Assembly (NCBI RefSeq): GCF_026151395.1
Contig: NZ_JAMQPV010000001.1
Location: forward strand, 2,730,501-2,794,500
Direction: 5' to 3'
Source: Leptospira limi
Lineage (GTDB): Bacteria; Spirochaetota; Leptospiria; Leptospirales; Leptospiraceae
DNA: 64,000 nucleotides
Shown here: positions 34,774 to 42,554 of the stretch, in pieces
How the letters are laid out: the number at the start of each line of letters is the position of its first letter
Numbering within the stretch: the stretch's first letter is position 1
The notes under the pieces: model-generated
What the model was told of the DNA's origin: nothing
Seen by the model: only the letters and a program-made list of their open reading frames with translations
Databases searched by the model: none
Position numbers and translations under genes: made by a program

Positions 34774-35766
34774 TTACCTCAATTGTACCGATTGCATTCT
34801 TTTGATGTTAAAATATTTTTCATCTGTTAAGGAATTTGGAAGCAAACCAGCATCAAAAGCTTTTTTTAAATCTTCTGCAGCTACTTTTATGGAACGGTTT
34901 GCTCTAAAACCCAATTTATTAAATATTTTATCCGAGGAGATATGGTACGATCTATTATCATTCGTCGGAGTTGTGATAAGTTTTACATCATCTCCAATCA
35001 CTTCCTTAACCATATTTGCTATTTCAGAAACAGTAAAATTCAAATAACCTGCATTAAAAATTTCACCTGCAATTTTTTCTTTTGGAGCATTTAATAATAC
35101 AAGGTAAGCATCCACCATATCTTCGATATGGATGTTCGGACGAAGTTGAGCTCCTCCAAACACGCTGATTTCTCTTTTATGATAAGCCAGATTGGTTAAT
35201 ATGTTTACAACCACGTCTAATCGTTGTCTTGGAGAGTAACCGCATACCGTAGCTGGACGAATAGTAGCTGTAGTAAATTTATCAGTTTGATATTCAGCTA
35301 AGATTTTTTCGCAATCAGCTTTAAATTTAGAATAATCAGTGAGAGGCTCTAATGTAAAATCTTCAGTTACATTAGGTTCATCTTTAATTCCGTAAACAGA
35401 TGATGATGAAGCATATATAAATCTTTTTACACCATTGTTTTTACTAATTTCGACAAGTGGTCGGAATGCATCTAAATTAATCGACTTTCCAAGATTTGGA
35501 TTTAACTCGAAACTTGGGTCGTTAGAGATACAAGCAAGATGAATCACAGAATCATGACCAGGAATTGTTTTTTTCAACACATCCTGGTCTCTAATATCTC
35601 CAGTAATTTTAGTTAGGTTTGTATGATCTTTTAGAACTTCTTCACCATAAATCATAAGATCAAGGACAGTCACTTTATAGCCCTCTTTCAAAAGGCGAGG
35701 TACCAACATTGCTCCGACATAACCGGCACCACCGGTTATATAAATGCTTTTAATATCTTGAGTCAT
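34774..35766 (-). CDS. NAD-dependent epimerase/dehydratase (extended SDR)
   Basis: SDR of 330 residues. YITGGAGYVGAMLVPRLL is the cofactor site, SVIHLACISNDPSFELNP the conserved core, YASSSSVYG the serine region and YSKFKADCEK the YxxxK pair. The ISNDPS stretch is typical of a group found beside aminotransferases in O-antigen loci. The ATG overlaps the kinase-fusion stop by 4 bp. The reaction, oxidation or epimerisation of a nucleotide sugar, is not decidable from motifs. Confidence 0.82.
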   Translation of the reverse strand: MTQDIKSIYITGGAGYVGAMLVPRLLKEGYKVTVLDLMIYGEEVLKDHTNLTKITGDIRDQDVLKKTIPGHDSVIHLACISNDPSFELNPNLGKSINLDAFRPLVEISKNNGVKRFIYASSSSVYGIKDEPNVTEDFTLEPLTDYSKFKADCEKILAEYQTDKFTTATIRPATVCGYSPRQRLDVVVNILTNLAYHKREISVFGGAQLRPNIHIEDMVDAYLVLLNAPKEKIAGEIFNAGYLNFTVSEIANMVKEVIGDDVKLITTPTNDNRSYHISSDKIFNKLGFRANRSIKVAAEDLKKAFDAGLLPNSLTDEKYFNIKRMQSVQLR

Positions 35767-37298
35767 ATTCGCTCCAATTTTTTAATATAATTTTCTAACT
35801 TCTGATGAGAAACGGGAATATTACCGACAGTTTGTACTGCCAAGGCCGCCATACAGGCACCAATAGCTGATGCTTCCATTAAACTAGCGCCAGAACACAT
35901 ACTTGCCGCCATCGCAGCAAGTAAAGAATCGCCAGCTCCTGCGACATCCACAGGATTGGAAACTAATGCAGGAAAATGTTCTTTCTTTTTAAAGTCACCT
36001 GGTGACTCGTTTGAATATGAAATAAAGCCTTCCGCACCTAACTTAACTAGTAGATTTTTAGATCTAGTTTTCTCAAGCAGAGTATTGGCAATCCATTCCA
36101 CACCATCTTCATGGTTACTTAAGGCAATACGTGCTTCTCTTTCTGTAGGACAAATTAGGTCAAATTCTTCAAATTTTGCAACATTTCCAACCTGGCTACT
36201 ACATTGTAAATCGCCGAACAAAAGAATCTCATTCTCTTTAGCAAGTTGTTGAATTTCTGAAAGAATTCTTGGTGTGATTACGCCATAAACAAAATCGCAA
36301 ACTAATATTCCGTCATAGTTTTTGACAATTTTTCTAAGTCTCTCAATGAATTGGTCTTCTATATTTTTAGATAGAGAATGTTCTTTCAGCCGACTCACTC
36401 TAAACAGTTTTTGGTTTTCCACCATATATCTTATTTTGAAAGTAGTTGGCCGACTGCTATCATTAATCAGTTGAACATCGATTCCTTGTTCTTCCAAATT
36501 TTTTCTTACTAAATTTGCATTTTGATCTTCACCAACAACGGAAAGAAATGTACAATCTGTTCCAAGTGCCTTTACATGGGCTGCAACTACACCTGCACCA
36601 CCGACAAATTCTCTTGTTTCCAGTTCTTTTACTACAAGAACAGGTGCTTCTGCACTCATACCAATTGCATCACAAGCAACATATTGATCTACGATTGTAT
36701 CACCTAACACAAGAATTCGTGAATTCGAAAATTGATTAATTTGATCTGACAATTTGACCAAATCAATACCTTGCCTTTTACAGGCTTGCGTAAATAGTTG
36801 TTTTCTTTCTAATTCTAAATCTTGTTGGCTGCCATGAAGTAAATCAACACTCGCATAATGAATATCACCAGCATGAAAAATAACTTTTCCATTGTTATTT
36901 TCTAAGACAGACTGTGCATCGAGTATATCTTTACGATCCGTATGCTCCAATTCTTTTCCAAGAACCAAGTTTGAAGGTTTAATTTTTGTGAGTAGTTCCG
37001 CTAAAGTGATTTGATCCAAAACATAAACTGAGTCTACAAAGTTAAGGGAAGCAACACCTTCAGCTCTTTCCATTTGATGAAAATATTTACTTCTTTGGGA
37101 TTCAGCAATACTTCTATCACCGAGTACCGCGACTTTTAATTTTTTACCTAAAGTCTTAGCATATTGTAAAAACCGAATGTGACCAGGATGAATTACGTTA
37201 AAATGTCCGTAACACATTACAAACGACTCTTCAATACCAACTTCACTTAGCTCAGATAAGTTGGTAACTGAAATAATTTTATGAGAATTTGATATCAT
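35763..37298 (-). CDS. Cytidylyltransferase-PfkB kinase fusion, reversed HldE architecture
   Basis: Bifunctional protein of 511 residues. Residues about 22-150 are a nucleotidyltransferase with GHFNVIHPGHIRFLQYAK (the HxGH motif), like the ADP-heptose synthase domain. Residues about 185-511 are a ribokinase-fold sugar kinase with LVLGDTIVDQYV, FVGGAGVVAAHV and VDVAGAGDSLLAAMA, whose D is the catalytic base. In HldE the kinase comes first and the nucleotidyltransferase second, so the order here is inverted. With the GmhA-like and HddC-like neighbours it probably phosphorylates and activates a heptose-like sugar. Confidence 0.85.
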   Translation of the reverse strand: MISNSHKIISVTNLSELSEVGIEESFVMCYGHFNVIHPGHIRFLQYAKTLGKKLKVAVLGDRSIAESQRSKYFHQMERAEGVASLNFVDSVYVLDQITLAELLTKIKPSNLVLGKELEHTDRKDILDAQSVLENNNGKVIFHAGDIHYASVDLLHGSQQDLELERKQLFTQACKRQGIDLVKLSDQINQFSNSRILVLGDTIVDQYVACDAIGMSAEAPVLVVKELETREFVGGAGVVAAHVKALGTDCTFLSVVGEDQNANLVRKNLEEQGIDVQLINDSSRPTTFKIRYMVENQKLFRVSRLKEHSLSKNIEDQFIERLRKIVKNYDGILVCDFVYGVITPRILSEIQQLAKENEILLFGDLQCSSQVGNVAKFEEFDLICPTEREARIALSNHEDGVEWIANTLLEKTRSKNLLVKLGAEGFISYSNESPGDFKKKEHFPALVSNPVDVAGAGDSLLAAMAASMCSGASLMEASAIGACMAALAVQTVGNIPVSHQKLENYIKKLERI

Positions 37299-38092
37299 TT
37301 TAGATTTGAAATAGATTTATGTATTGGATTAGATGCAAATGCAATTTGCCATTCATCAAGATCAGAATCTATTGGGAAGGTAACTTCTTTCTGCGCTTTC
37401 GCCAACGATTCCGGATTTCCGATATCTCTCATGATTCCTTTGTTCTCCCATGTTGAAATTTTGCCTAAAAATTCAGGCAAAACTTGGTTACTGAAATCAT
37501 TTACAGAATTTCGTTCGTTAATCCAATTTAATACTTCTGGTTCAATCAAATAAATAGCAGCATTCGCAAGATTCCCTGGCGGGTTTTCTACTTTTTCATG
37601 AAATTTTTGAACAATTCCATGCTGATCCAACTCAACGATTCCACATGTTTTTGGTGAATCGGTACGGAATGTCATCATGGTAATGGAACAACCTTTTGGC
37701 CTCTCGGAAAAATGAAATTTAACAAAGGATTCTAAATCACAAACACAAAGGTTATCACCGTGAACAAGAAGTGTCGTTTCACCTTGAAAAAAAGTATAAT
37801 TGTTTTTGAAGGTTCCAGCAGTTCCTAAAAGTTCAGCTTCAAATACAGATTGAACCCAGTTTTTATATTTAGGTCTTTGTAAAAAAGATAAAACTTCATC
37901 TTTTAAGTAATGAAGGTTTACCAATACTTTCGAAACATCCAATTTCAGGATTTGTTCGAGCCAAATCTCAAGTAAAGGTTTTCCTGAAATTGGCATCAGA
38001 CATTTTGGCCATTCATCAGTAAGTGGTTTCAATCTTGTGCCTAGTCCAGCAGCAAGAATTAGTACGTTAATTATTCGATTATTTGGATTCAC
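37295..38092 (-). CDS. Sugar-1-phosphate nucleotidyltransferase (HddC-like)
   Basis: Nucleotidyltransferase of about 265 residues. INVLILAAGLGTRLKPLTDE and WPKCLMPISGKPLLE are the NTP-binding G-x-G-T-R and lysine motifs. TTLLVHGDNLCVCDL holds the metal aspartate, and it ends like HddC/RfbA-type enzymes. The start is uncertain: an ATG at 38170 would add an unrelated-looking 26-residue lead and a long overlap, so I place it at GTG 38092, which overlaps the SDR stop by 14 bp without a clear Shine-Dalgarno. It stands between a heptose-isomerase-like gene and the kinase fusion. Confidence 0.78.
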   Translation of the reverse strand: MNPNNRIINVLILAAGLGTRLKPLTDEWPKCLMPISGKPLLEIWLEQILKLDVSKVLVNLHYLKDEVLSFLQRPKYKNWVQSVFEAELLGTAGTFKNNYTFFQGETTLLVHGDNLCVCDLESFVKFHFSERPKGCSITMMTFRTDSPKTCGIVELDQHGIVQKFHEKVENPPGNLANAAIYLIEPEVLNWINERNSVNDFSNQVLPEFLGKISTWENKGIMRDIGNPESLAKAQKEVTFPIDSDLDEWQIAFASNPIHKSISNLK

Positions 38093-39065
38093 CAAGATAT
38101 TTAAACCAATCAGTGGTCGCCTGCTCAATCTTATCCGGTGTCCATACAGGAGCATCTCGCCAATAATCAATATTTTTCATTAGCTCTGAGATTCCTTCTT
38201 CAATAGAAATACGCGGAGACCAACCTAAATCTTTTTTGATTTTAGAGATATCAGCAAAAGTAGAATCGGGTTCACCTGGACGTTTAGGTATATAAGTTAC
38301 CTCTCCACCCAAAAGATCAACAATACGATTGATAGAAATGGTTGCTCCACTTCCCACATTATAAATTTCACAAACTTTATCACTTTTTCCGGCAGCAAAT
38401 ACTGCCTCTGCAACATCTCTTACATAAGTAAAATCTCTAGTTTGTTCTCCATCTCCTACCACTGTGTAGGGTTTGCCGGCCAATTTTTGAGCAAGGAATA
38501 CACCGAATACGGCACCATATGTTCCAGAGGTTCTAGATCGTGGTCCATACACATTAAAAAATCGCAAAGATAATGCAGGGAATTTGTAAACTTGAGCCCA
38601 GTGCATCACCAATTCCTCACCCATCCTTTTTGTTAATGCATAAGGATACTGAGGAAGTATAGGTGAAGTTTCAGGTGTAGGATAAACTTCAGGGATACCA
38701 TAACAAGACGAAGAGGCAGCATATACGAATCGTTTGATATTCTGATGCCTGCTAGCTTGTAATACATTCAAAGTAGCATTAACATTTGACTGGAAGTAAC
38801 CTTCCGGATTTTGAATACTTGGAACAATGTCTGCAAGTGCTGCAAGATGGAATACGTAGTCAACAGATTGAAAATGTTTAATCCAATCACCTTGGACAGA
38901 CAAATCACATTCCACTAAATTAATTTGGCTTTTTACATGATCTAAATTGAGCGATCGTCCTGTGCTGAAATTATCAAGAACAGTTACTTCAAAATTATTT
39001 TCTAAAAGTACATCAACAAGGTGGCTGCCAATAAAACCTGCACCGCCGGTTACTAAAGCTTTCAT
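38079..39065 (-). CDS. NAD-dependent epimerase/dehydratase (UDP-glucose 4-epimerase-like SDR)
   Basis: SDR of 328 residues close to the WbpP/GalE group. VTGGAGFIGSHLVDVLL is the cofactor site, YVFHLAALADIVPSIQNP a conserved core, YAASSSCYG the serine region and YPYALTKRMGEE the YxxxK pair. RDFTYVRDVAEAVF is the substrate-contact segment. It may oxidise or epimerise a nucleotide sugar. In this heptose-like unit it could act as the 4,6-dehydratase or 6-epimerase. Confidence 0.85.
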   Translation of the reverse strand: MKALVTGGAGFIGSHLVDVLLENNFEVTVLDNFSTGRSLNLDHVKSQINLVECDLSVQGDWIKHFQSVDYVFHLAALADIVPSIQNPEGYFQSNVNATLNVLQASRHQNIKRFVYAASSSCYGIPEVYPTPETSPILPQYPYALTKRMGEELVMHWAQVYKFPALSLRFFNVYGPRSRTSGTYGAVFGVFLAQKLAGKPYTVVGDGEQTRDFTYVRDVAEAVFAAGKSDKVCEIYNVGSGATISINRIVDLLGGEVTYIPKRPGEPDSTFADISKIKKDLGWSPRISIEEGISELMKNIDYWRDAPVWTPDKIEQATTDWFKYLGESK

Positions 39066-39070
39066 AAAAT

Positions 39071-39628
39071 CTATTTAGCTCCGCACAACCATTGCATACA
39101 CATATGGCCAACAATCACCTGCAAATCTTCTGATATTTGCATATCATCAATTGGGAAATGGATCGGGTGTTTCGCAATTTTTTTACATTTACCACCAGAA
39201 AAACCTAAAATAGCGTAAGTAACCATTCCCAATCGATTCCCTACTTCCAAAGCCTTTACTACGTTAGGAGAGTTTCCACTTCCTGAAAGAACAATGAGAA
39301 CATCGCCAGGATCTGCTTTCACTTCCAATTGTTGGGAAAAAATTGAGTCATAACCTTCATCATTCGCAAGACAAGTAATTACAGCAGCATTAGCTGGTAA
39401 TGCCTCGACTCTAAGCCCTATACCATTTTTTTTATCAATACCATAATTAAAATCGTTAGCCAAATGGATTGCATTGCCTGCACTTCCACCATTCCCACAG
39501 AAGAACACTTGTCTCTTATTGTCCCAAGCATCTTTTAATGAATGAGCTAATTTTTCAATTTCAGCGGCGCGTTCAGGCACTAATGCCGATTGTAGTCGAG
39601 CTATATATGCGTTGTAATGTTCCAACAT
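39071..39628 (-). CDS. gmhA: GmhA-like phosphoheptose isomerase (SIS domain)
   Basis: SIS-fold protein of 185 residues. FFCGNGGSAGNAIHLANDFN is the characteristic sugar-phosphate site and LSGSGNSPNVVKALE the second loop. VIVGHMCMQW retains the distal histidine. By my alignment, glutamate 65 of E. coli GmhA, an active-site residue, corresponds to aspartate here (ANDF in place of AEEL), so the substrate may differ. It would isomerise sedoheptulose-7-phosphate or a related keto sugar and is the first step of the heptose-like unit. Confidence 0.85.
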   Translation of the reverse strand: MLEHYNAYIARLQSALVPERAAEIEKLAHSLKDAWDNKRQVFFCGNGGSAGNAIHLANDFNYGIDKKNGIGLRVEALPANAAVITCLANDEGYDSIFSQQLEVKADPGDVLIVLSGSGNSPNVVKALEVGNRLGMVTYAILGFSGGKCKKIAKHPIHFPIDDMQISEDLQVIVGHMCMQWLCGAK

Positions 39629-39670
39629 CTAATTTCTCCTATTAAACAAAAAACTTTAAAAATAAAAACT

Positions 39671-40747
39671 TCAAACAATCATACCAAATATCTTTTCGGC
39701 GATTGCGGGGGCAGAGGTCAATCCAGGGCTTTCTATTCCCAATAAATGAATCCAATTCGATTCCTTATGAATTACAAAATCTTTGATTGCTTCGCCTTTA
39801 TAAAATAAACGGGGGCGGAGTCCCACGTAACCTTCAGACAAATCATCTTCCTTAAAAAAATCGATAATGTTTTTTAAAGAATTAAAGTATTCGGAACGAG
39901 ATGTTTGGATAGAATAATCTTCTTTGGAATTTGCCCAATTAGAATTTGGACCAACATACGCATCTCCACCGAAATGAAAAGTATAATGAACGCCTAAGGC
40001 AGTGGAAGTTTTCATAGGTAAAGGATAAACAAGAGTTTCATAAGGCAGTTGAGTCTTAAGCCGATAATACTCTCCCTTATTGGGCCGTATTTCGAATTCC
40101 CTATTTTCGCTTGTATCCAATAAATCGTCTGAATACAATCCTCCTGCATTTATGAATTGAGTGGCTTCTAATTCCTCTTTCTCATTTGTATTGGAATCTA
40201 CTGCAAAAACACAGCCATTCTCTCTAATCACCTTTTTGTTCTTCAAAAAAACAACACCAGCTTCTTCACACAAATACCAAATTACTTTTAAATAAGAAGA
40301 AACATCTACAATTCCTGTTTTCGGAATCCAAAGTGCATGAGAACCGAGTATATGTTTCCAATGTTTAGCCGGATCTTTCCGCAATTCTATTTCGGGAATT
40401 CCTAGCCTTTTTCCATTTTCATATAAACTTTCAATGGTTTCGATTTTTTCCGTTTCATCATTTTTAGAAACAGAAACGCCTGTTGTAATCACTTTACCAC
40501 AAATGGAATGAGGAATATTATATTTTTCAAAAAAAGGAATGCCGATTTCGTAACCACGAAAACATAACTTTGATTTTAGAGAGGTATCATCATAATAAAT
40601 TCCAGAATGTAATACTCCAGAATTCCTTCCACTGATTCCGTCCCCAGCATGGAAAGACTTTTCAAAAACATATACCTCTTCGCCAGCTTTCGCAAGAGTA
40701 TATGCAATCCAAGAGCCAATAATTCCTGATCCAACAACTATGATCAT
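39671..40747 (-). CDS. FAD-dependent oxidoreductase (DAO/LhgO-like)
   Basis: FAD oxidoreductase of 358 residues in the D-amino-acid-oxidase superfamily, most like L-2-hydroxyglutarate oxidase LhgO. IIVVGSGIIGSWIAYTLA is the FAD-binding dinucleotide fold, ISGRNSGVLHSGIYYDDTS is the family segment after it, and INAGGLYSDDLL and HLLGIESPGLTSAPAIAEKI near the end bind flavin. Reported LhgO enzymes oxidise L-2-hydroxyglutarate. Within the locus it may oxidise a sugar acid or recycle 2-oxoglutarate, both inference. Confidence 0.8.
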   Translation of the reverse strand: MIIVVGSGIIGSWIAYTLAKAGEEVYVFEKSFHAGDGISGRNSGVLHSGIYYDDTSLKSKLCFRGYEIGIPFFEKYNIPHSICGKVITTGVSVSKNDETEKIETIESLYENGKRLGIPEIELRKDPAKHWKHILGSHALWIPKTGIVDVSSYLKVIWYLCEEAGVVFLKNKKVIRENGCVFAVDSNTNEKEELEATQFINAGGLYSDDLLDTSENREFEIRPNKGEYYRLKTQLPYETLVYPLPMKTSTALGVHYTFHFGGDAYVGPNSNWANSKEDYSIQTSRSEYFNSLKNIIDFFKEDDLSEGYVGLRPRLFYKGEAIKDFVIHKESNWIHLLGIESPGLTSAPAIAEKIFGMIV

Positions 40748-40753
40748 ATTTGA

Positions 40754-41704
40754 TTATCTATGATTTCCTAAATAATCTTTATAAGCCAAATCAACTCCAT
40801 CCCGGAGTTCCACCTGGTGTTTCCAACCCATTTTATGGAGTTTTGATACATCGAGTAATTTCCTTGGCGTACCATCTGGCTTTGTTAGGTCAAAAATTAA
40901 ACTTCCTTGGTAACCAACTACTTCCTTCACGGTTTCAGCTAACTCTTTGATACTTACCTCAATCCCAGAACCAACATTGATATGTTCGCCCCCTTTCGGA
41001 TCTCCTGATAAATCGTAATTTTGCATAAGAAACACACAGGCCCTAGCCATATCTTCTGAGTATAAAAACTCACGAAGAGGTTTACCCGTTCCCCATATCA
41101 CAACCTCAGGTAAATTGTTCACTTTTGCCTCGTGGAACCTTCTGATGAGTGCTGGTAACACATGTGAATTCTCTGGATGGTAGTTATCCCCTGGGCCATA
41201 TAAATTTGTTGGCATCACCGAGATAAAATTTGTACCATACTGACGGTTGTAAGATTGACACATTACAATCCCTGCAATTTTTGCAACCGCATACGGTTCG
41301 TTTGTTGGTTCTAATTTTCCATCGAGGAGTTGGCCTTCGTCCATGGGTTGTTTGGCAAATTTTGGATATATACAAGAAGATCCCAAAAAACAAAGTTTTT
41401 TGATTCCATACCGGTAAGATGCATCGATGATATTGTTTTGGATTTGTAGATTTGAAAAGATAAATTCAGCAGGATAGGTATTGTTTGCATGAATGCCGCC
41501 TACTTTTGCAGCGGCAAGGAATACATATTCAGGTTTTTCAGTTTGAAAAAATTCTAATACTTGAGATTGGTTTTGTAAGTCCATCTCTGCATGAGATTTA
41601 CCAATTACATTCATAAATCCATTTTGGTTTAGAATTTTTACAATCGCAGATCCAACGAGTCCCTTATGGCCTGCTACATAGATTTTGGATTGTTTATGCA
41701 TCAT
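40754..41704 (-). CDS. fcl: GDP-L-fucose synthase (Fcl/WcaG)
   Basis: Bifunctional epimerase-reductase of 316 residues turning GDP-4-keto-6-deoxymannose into GDP-L-fucose. [16 protein letters not shown] is the NADP site, [14 protein letters not shown] the serine region with the diagnostic [22 protein letters not shown] the YxxxK pair, and [20 protein letters not shown] a very conserved fucose-synthase stretch. A Gmd partner is not in the window and may be elsewhere. It is the first enzyme gene after the regulator. Confidence 0.93.
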   Translation of the reverse strand: MMHKQSKIYVAGHKGLVGSAIVKILNQNGFMNVIGKSHAEMDLQNQSQVLEFFQTEKPEYVFLAAAKVGGIHANNTYPAEFIFSNLQIQNNIIDASYRYGIKKLCFLGSSCIYPKFAKQPMDEGQLLDGKLEPTNEPYAVAKIAGIVMCQSYNRQYGTNFISVMPTNLYGPGDNYHPENSHVLPALIRRFHEAKVNNLPEVVIWGTGKPLREFLYSEDMARACVFLMQNYDLSGDPKGGEHINVGSGIEVSIKELAETVKEVVGYQGSLIFDLTKPDGTPRKLLDVSKLHKMGWKHQVELRDGVDLAYKDYLGNHR

Positions 41705-41785
41705 TATTTTGTATTTATTTTAATATTTCTTGAAGAGATAGTTTCAGAGTATTTTTAAATCAGTTAGATTTCAAATTAGATTGAT

Positions 41786-42124
41786 TTAGCCTAAACTTTC
41801 TAAACTTTCACCCAACTTCTCTACCTCAGCTCGAAGTGCTTCGTATTCTCTTTTTTTCTTTTCATAAAAATGAAGAGTCATTCTAGCTTTTTCTTCGATT
41901 CCTTGTGGTGTGAGTAAATATGTGTATGCAAGTTTGTTTTTATTATTACGAAAATTATTCATTTTGATAAGCCCCTTGTCGAGGAATGCTTTCAAAATAT
42001 AATTCACCTTTCCTAAACTAAGTCCCAACACATCCGATGCATCTCGTTGTGATAAATGCGGATTCTCATCAAGTAACTGGAGTAACTTGAGGTGGTGGTC
42101 ACTGTATTCGTATTGTTCTTTCAT
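41786..42124 (-). CDS. MarR-family EPS-associated transcriptional regulator
   Basis: DNA-binding protein of about 112 residues. A winged helix-turn-helix is visible: [40 protein letters not shown], then the wing [13 protein letters not shown], and a basic coiled-coil tail. I recognise the MarR-type EPS-associated regulator that sits at the start of polysaccharide loci, including rfb in Leptospira. I chose the ATG at 42124 (MKEQYEYSD). A TTG at 42226 would add 34 residues of no recognisable fold. Two matching palindromes lie 108-154 bp upstream and could be its own operators. Confidence 0.85.
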   Translation of the reverse strand: MKEQYEYSDHHLKLLQLLDENPHLSQRDASDVLGLSLGKVNYILKAFLDKGLIKMNNFRNNKNKLAYTYLLTPQGIEEKARMTLHFYEKKKREYEALRAEVEKLGESLESLG

Positions 42125-42181
42125 GGAGGAATCTGTGTCCGTTTGCGCACCAAAGTGGAAAAGGAATGTCACGTTCAGACT

Positions 42182-42213
42182 GGACCCCAGGTATAGCTTC
42201 GCCCCCTGAGTCC
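42182..42213 (-). promoter_or_regulatory. Leader hairpin upstream of the marR-type gene
   Basis: On the minus strand GGAC-T-CAGG pairs with CCTG-GG-GTCC, two 4-bp helices around a small internal loop, closing a 13-nt G-rich loop. No T run follows it, so it is not an intrinsic terminator. It lies between the palindromes and the regulator start, so it would be in the 5' leader of the locus transcript if transcription starts near the palindromes. Its role is unproven. Confidence 0.4.
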
Positions 42214-42231
42214 CATTCTTTGTCAAAATGT

Positions 42232-42246
42232 GTTCAGTCTTTGAAC
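42232..42246. promoter_or_regulatory. Palindromic operator candidate, copy A
   Basis: GTTCA-GTCTT-TGAAC, a perfect inverted repeat of 5-bp arms with a 5-bp spacer. The same arms and spacer length recur at 42264-42278. The size suits a dimeric winged-helix repressor such as the MarR-type protein encoded just downstream. Confidence 0.6.
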
Positions 42247-42263
42247 AAAGTAAAGAATTTTTT

Positions 42264-42278
42264 GTTCATTTTATGAAC
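42264..42278. promoter_or_regulatory. Palindromic operator candidate, copy B
   Basis: GTTCA-TTTTA-TGAAC, with arms identical to copy A and a spacer of the same length. Its centre is 32 bp from that of copy A, about three helical turns, so two dimers would sit on the same face of DNA. It overlaps the possible -10 element TAAAAT on the minus strand. Confidence 0.6.
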
Positions 42279-42287
42279 TAAAAAAAC

Positions 42288-42293
42288 TGTCAA
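42288..42293 (-). promoter_or_regulatory. Possible -35 box for the polysaccharide locus
   Basis: Exact TTGACA on the minus strand, followed by a T-rich stretch and TAAAAT after 14 nt. The hexamer is right but the spacing is short, so the start of transcription is a guess. Confidence 0.3.
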
Positions 42294-42359
42294 CGCCTTC
42301 CATAATCTGTTGCAAAAGGCTAACTCTACCAACAAAAAACAAAACCACTTCGGGGATAT

Positions 42360-42554
42360 GTGAGAAGAATCAAACATGTGGGATATGAATTGCTCAATGT
42401 CAAAATGCTCTTTCCACTCAATACATGCGATTGGCTTCGTTCTCATATTCAGGATGGTTCTACCAAAGGCAAAAAAACAAACCCTGTTGTATCCAAAGAG
42501 AATGCTATTGACTTTTCTTCCTTTTCAATTGAAATCTACCTCAATGAAACCTAA
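42360..42554 (+). CDS. Possible 64-residue leader ORF ahead of the plsC-like gene
   Basis: Open frame starting at GTG with CGGGG 5 nt upstream, a better Shine-Dalgarno than the acyltransferase gene has. It ends at a TAA 8 bp inside the acyltransferase coding sequence, an overlap that would allow coupled translation. The product (MRRIKHVGYELLNV...) has no domain I recognise and no signal peptide. It may be a real small gene, a translational leader or chance. Confidence 0.25.
   Translation: MRRIKHVGYELLNVKMLFPLNTCDWLRSHIQDGSTKGKKTNPVVSKENAIDFSSFSIEIYLNET

Larger units (their letters stand above)
42125..42543. promoter_or_regulatory. Divergent control region between the rfb-type locus and the plsC-like gene
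   Basis: The only stretch over 300 bases without a firm gene. It separates the minus-strand regulator gene from the plus-strand acyltransferase gene. From left to right it contains a leader hairpin (42182-42213), two 15-bp palindromes GTTCA-N5-TGAAC (42232-42246 and 42264-42278), a consensus TTGACA on the minus strand (42288-42293) and a short plus-strand open frame (42360-42554). On the minus strand TAAAAT (42268-42273) lies inside the second palindrome, but only 14 nt from TTGACA, shorter than the usual 16-18. Confidence 0.6.

Noticed and set aside
42234..42446. 70-codon open frame on the minus strand over the palindromes
   Set aside because: It covers the likely control region, has no recognisable product or Shine-Dalgarno, and overlaps the divergent leader frame.
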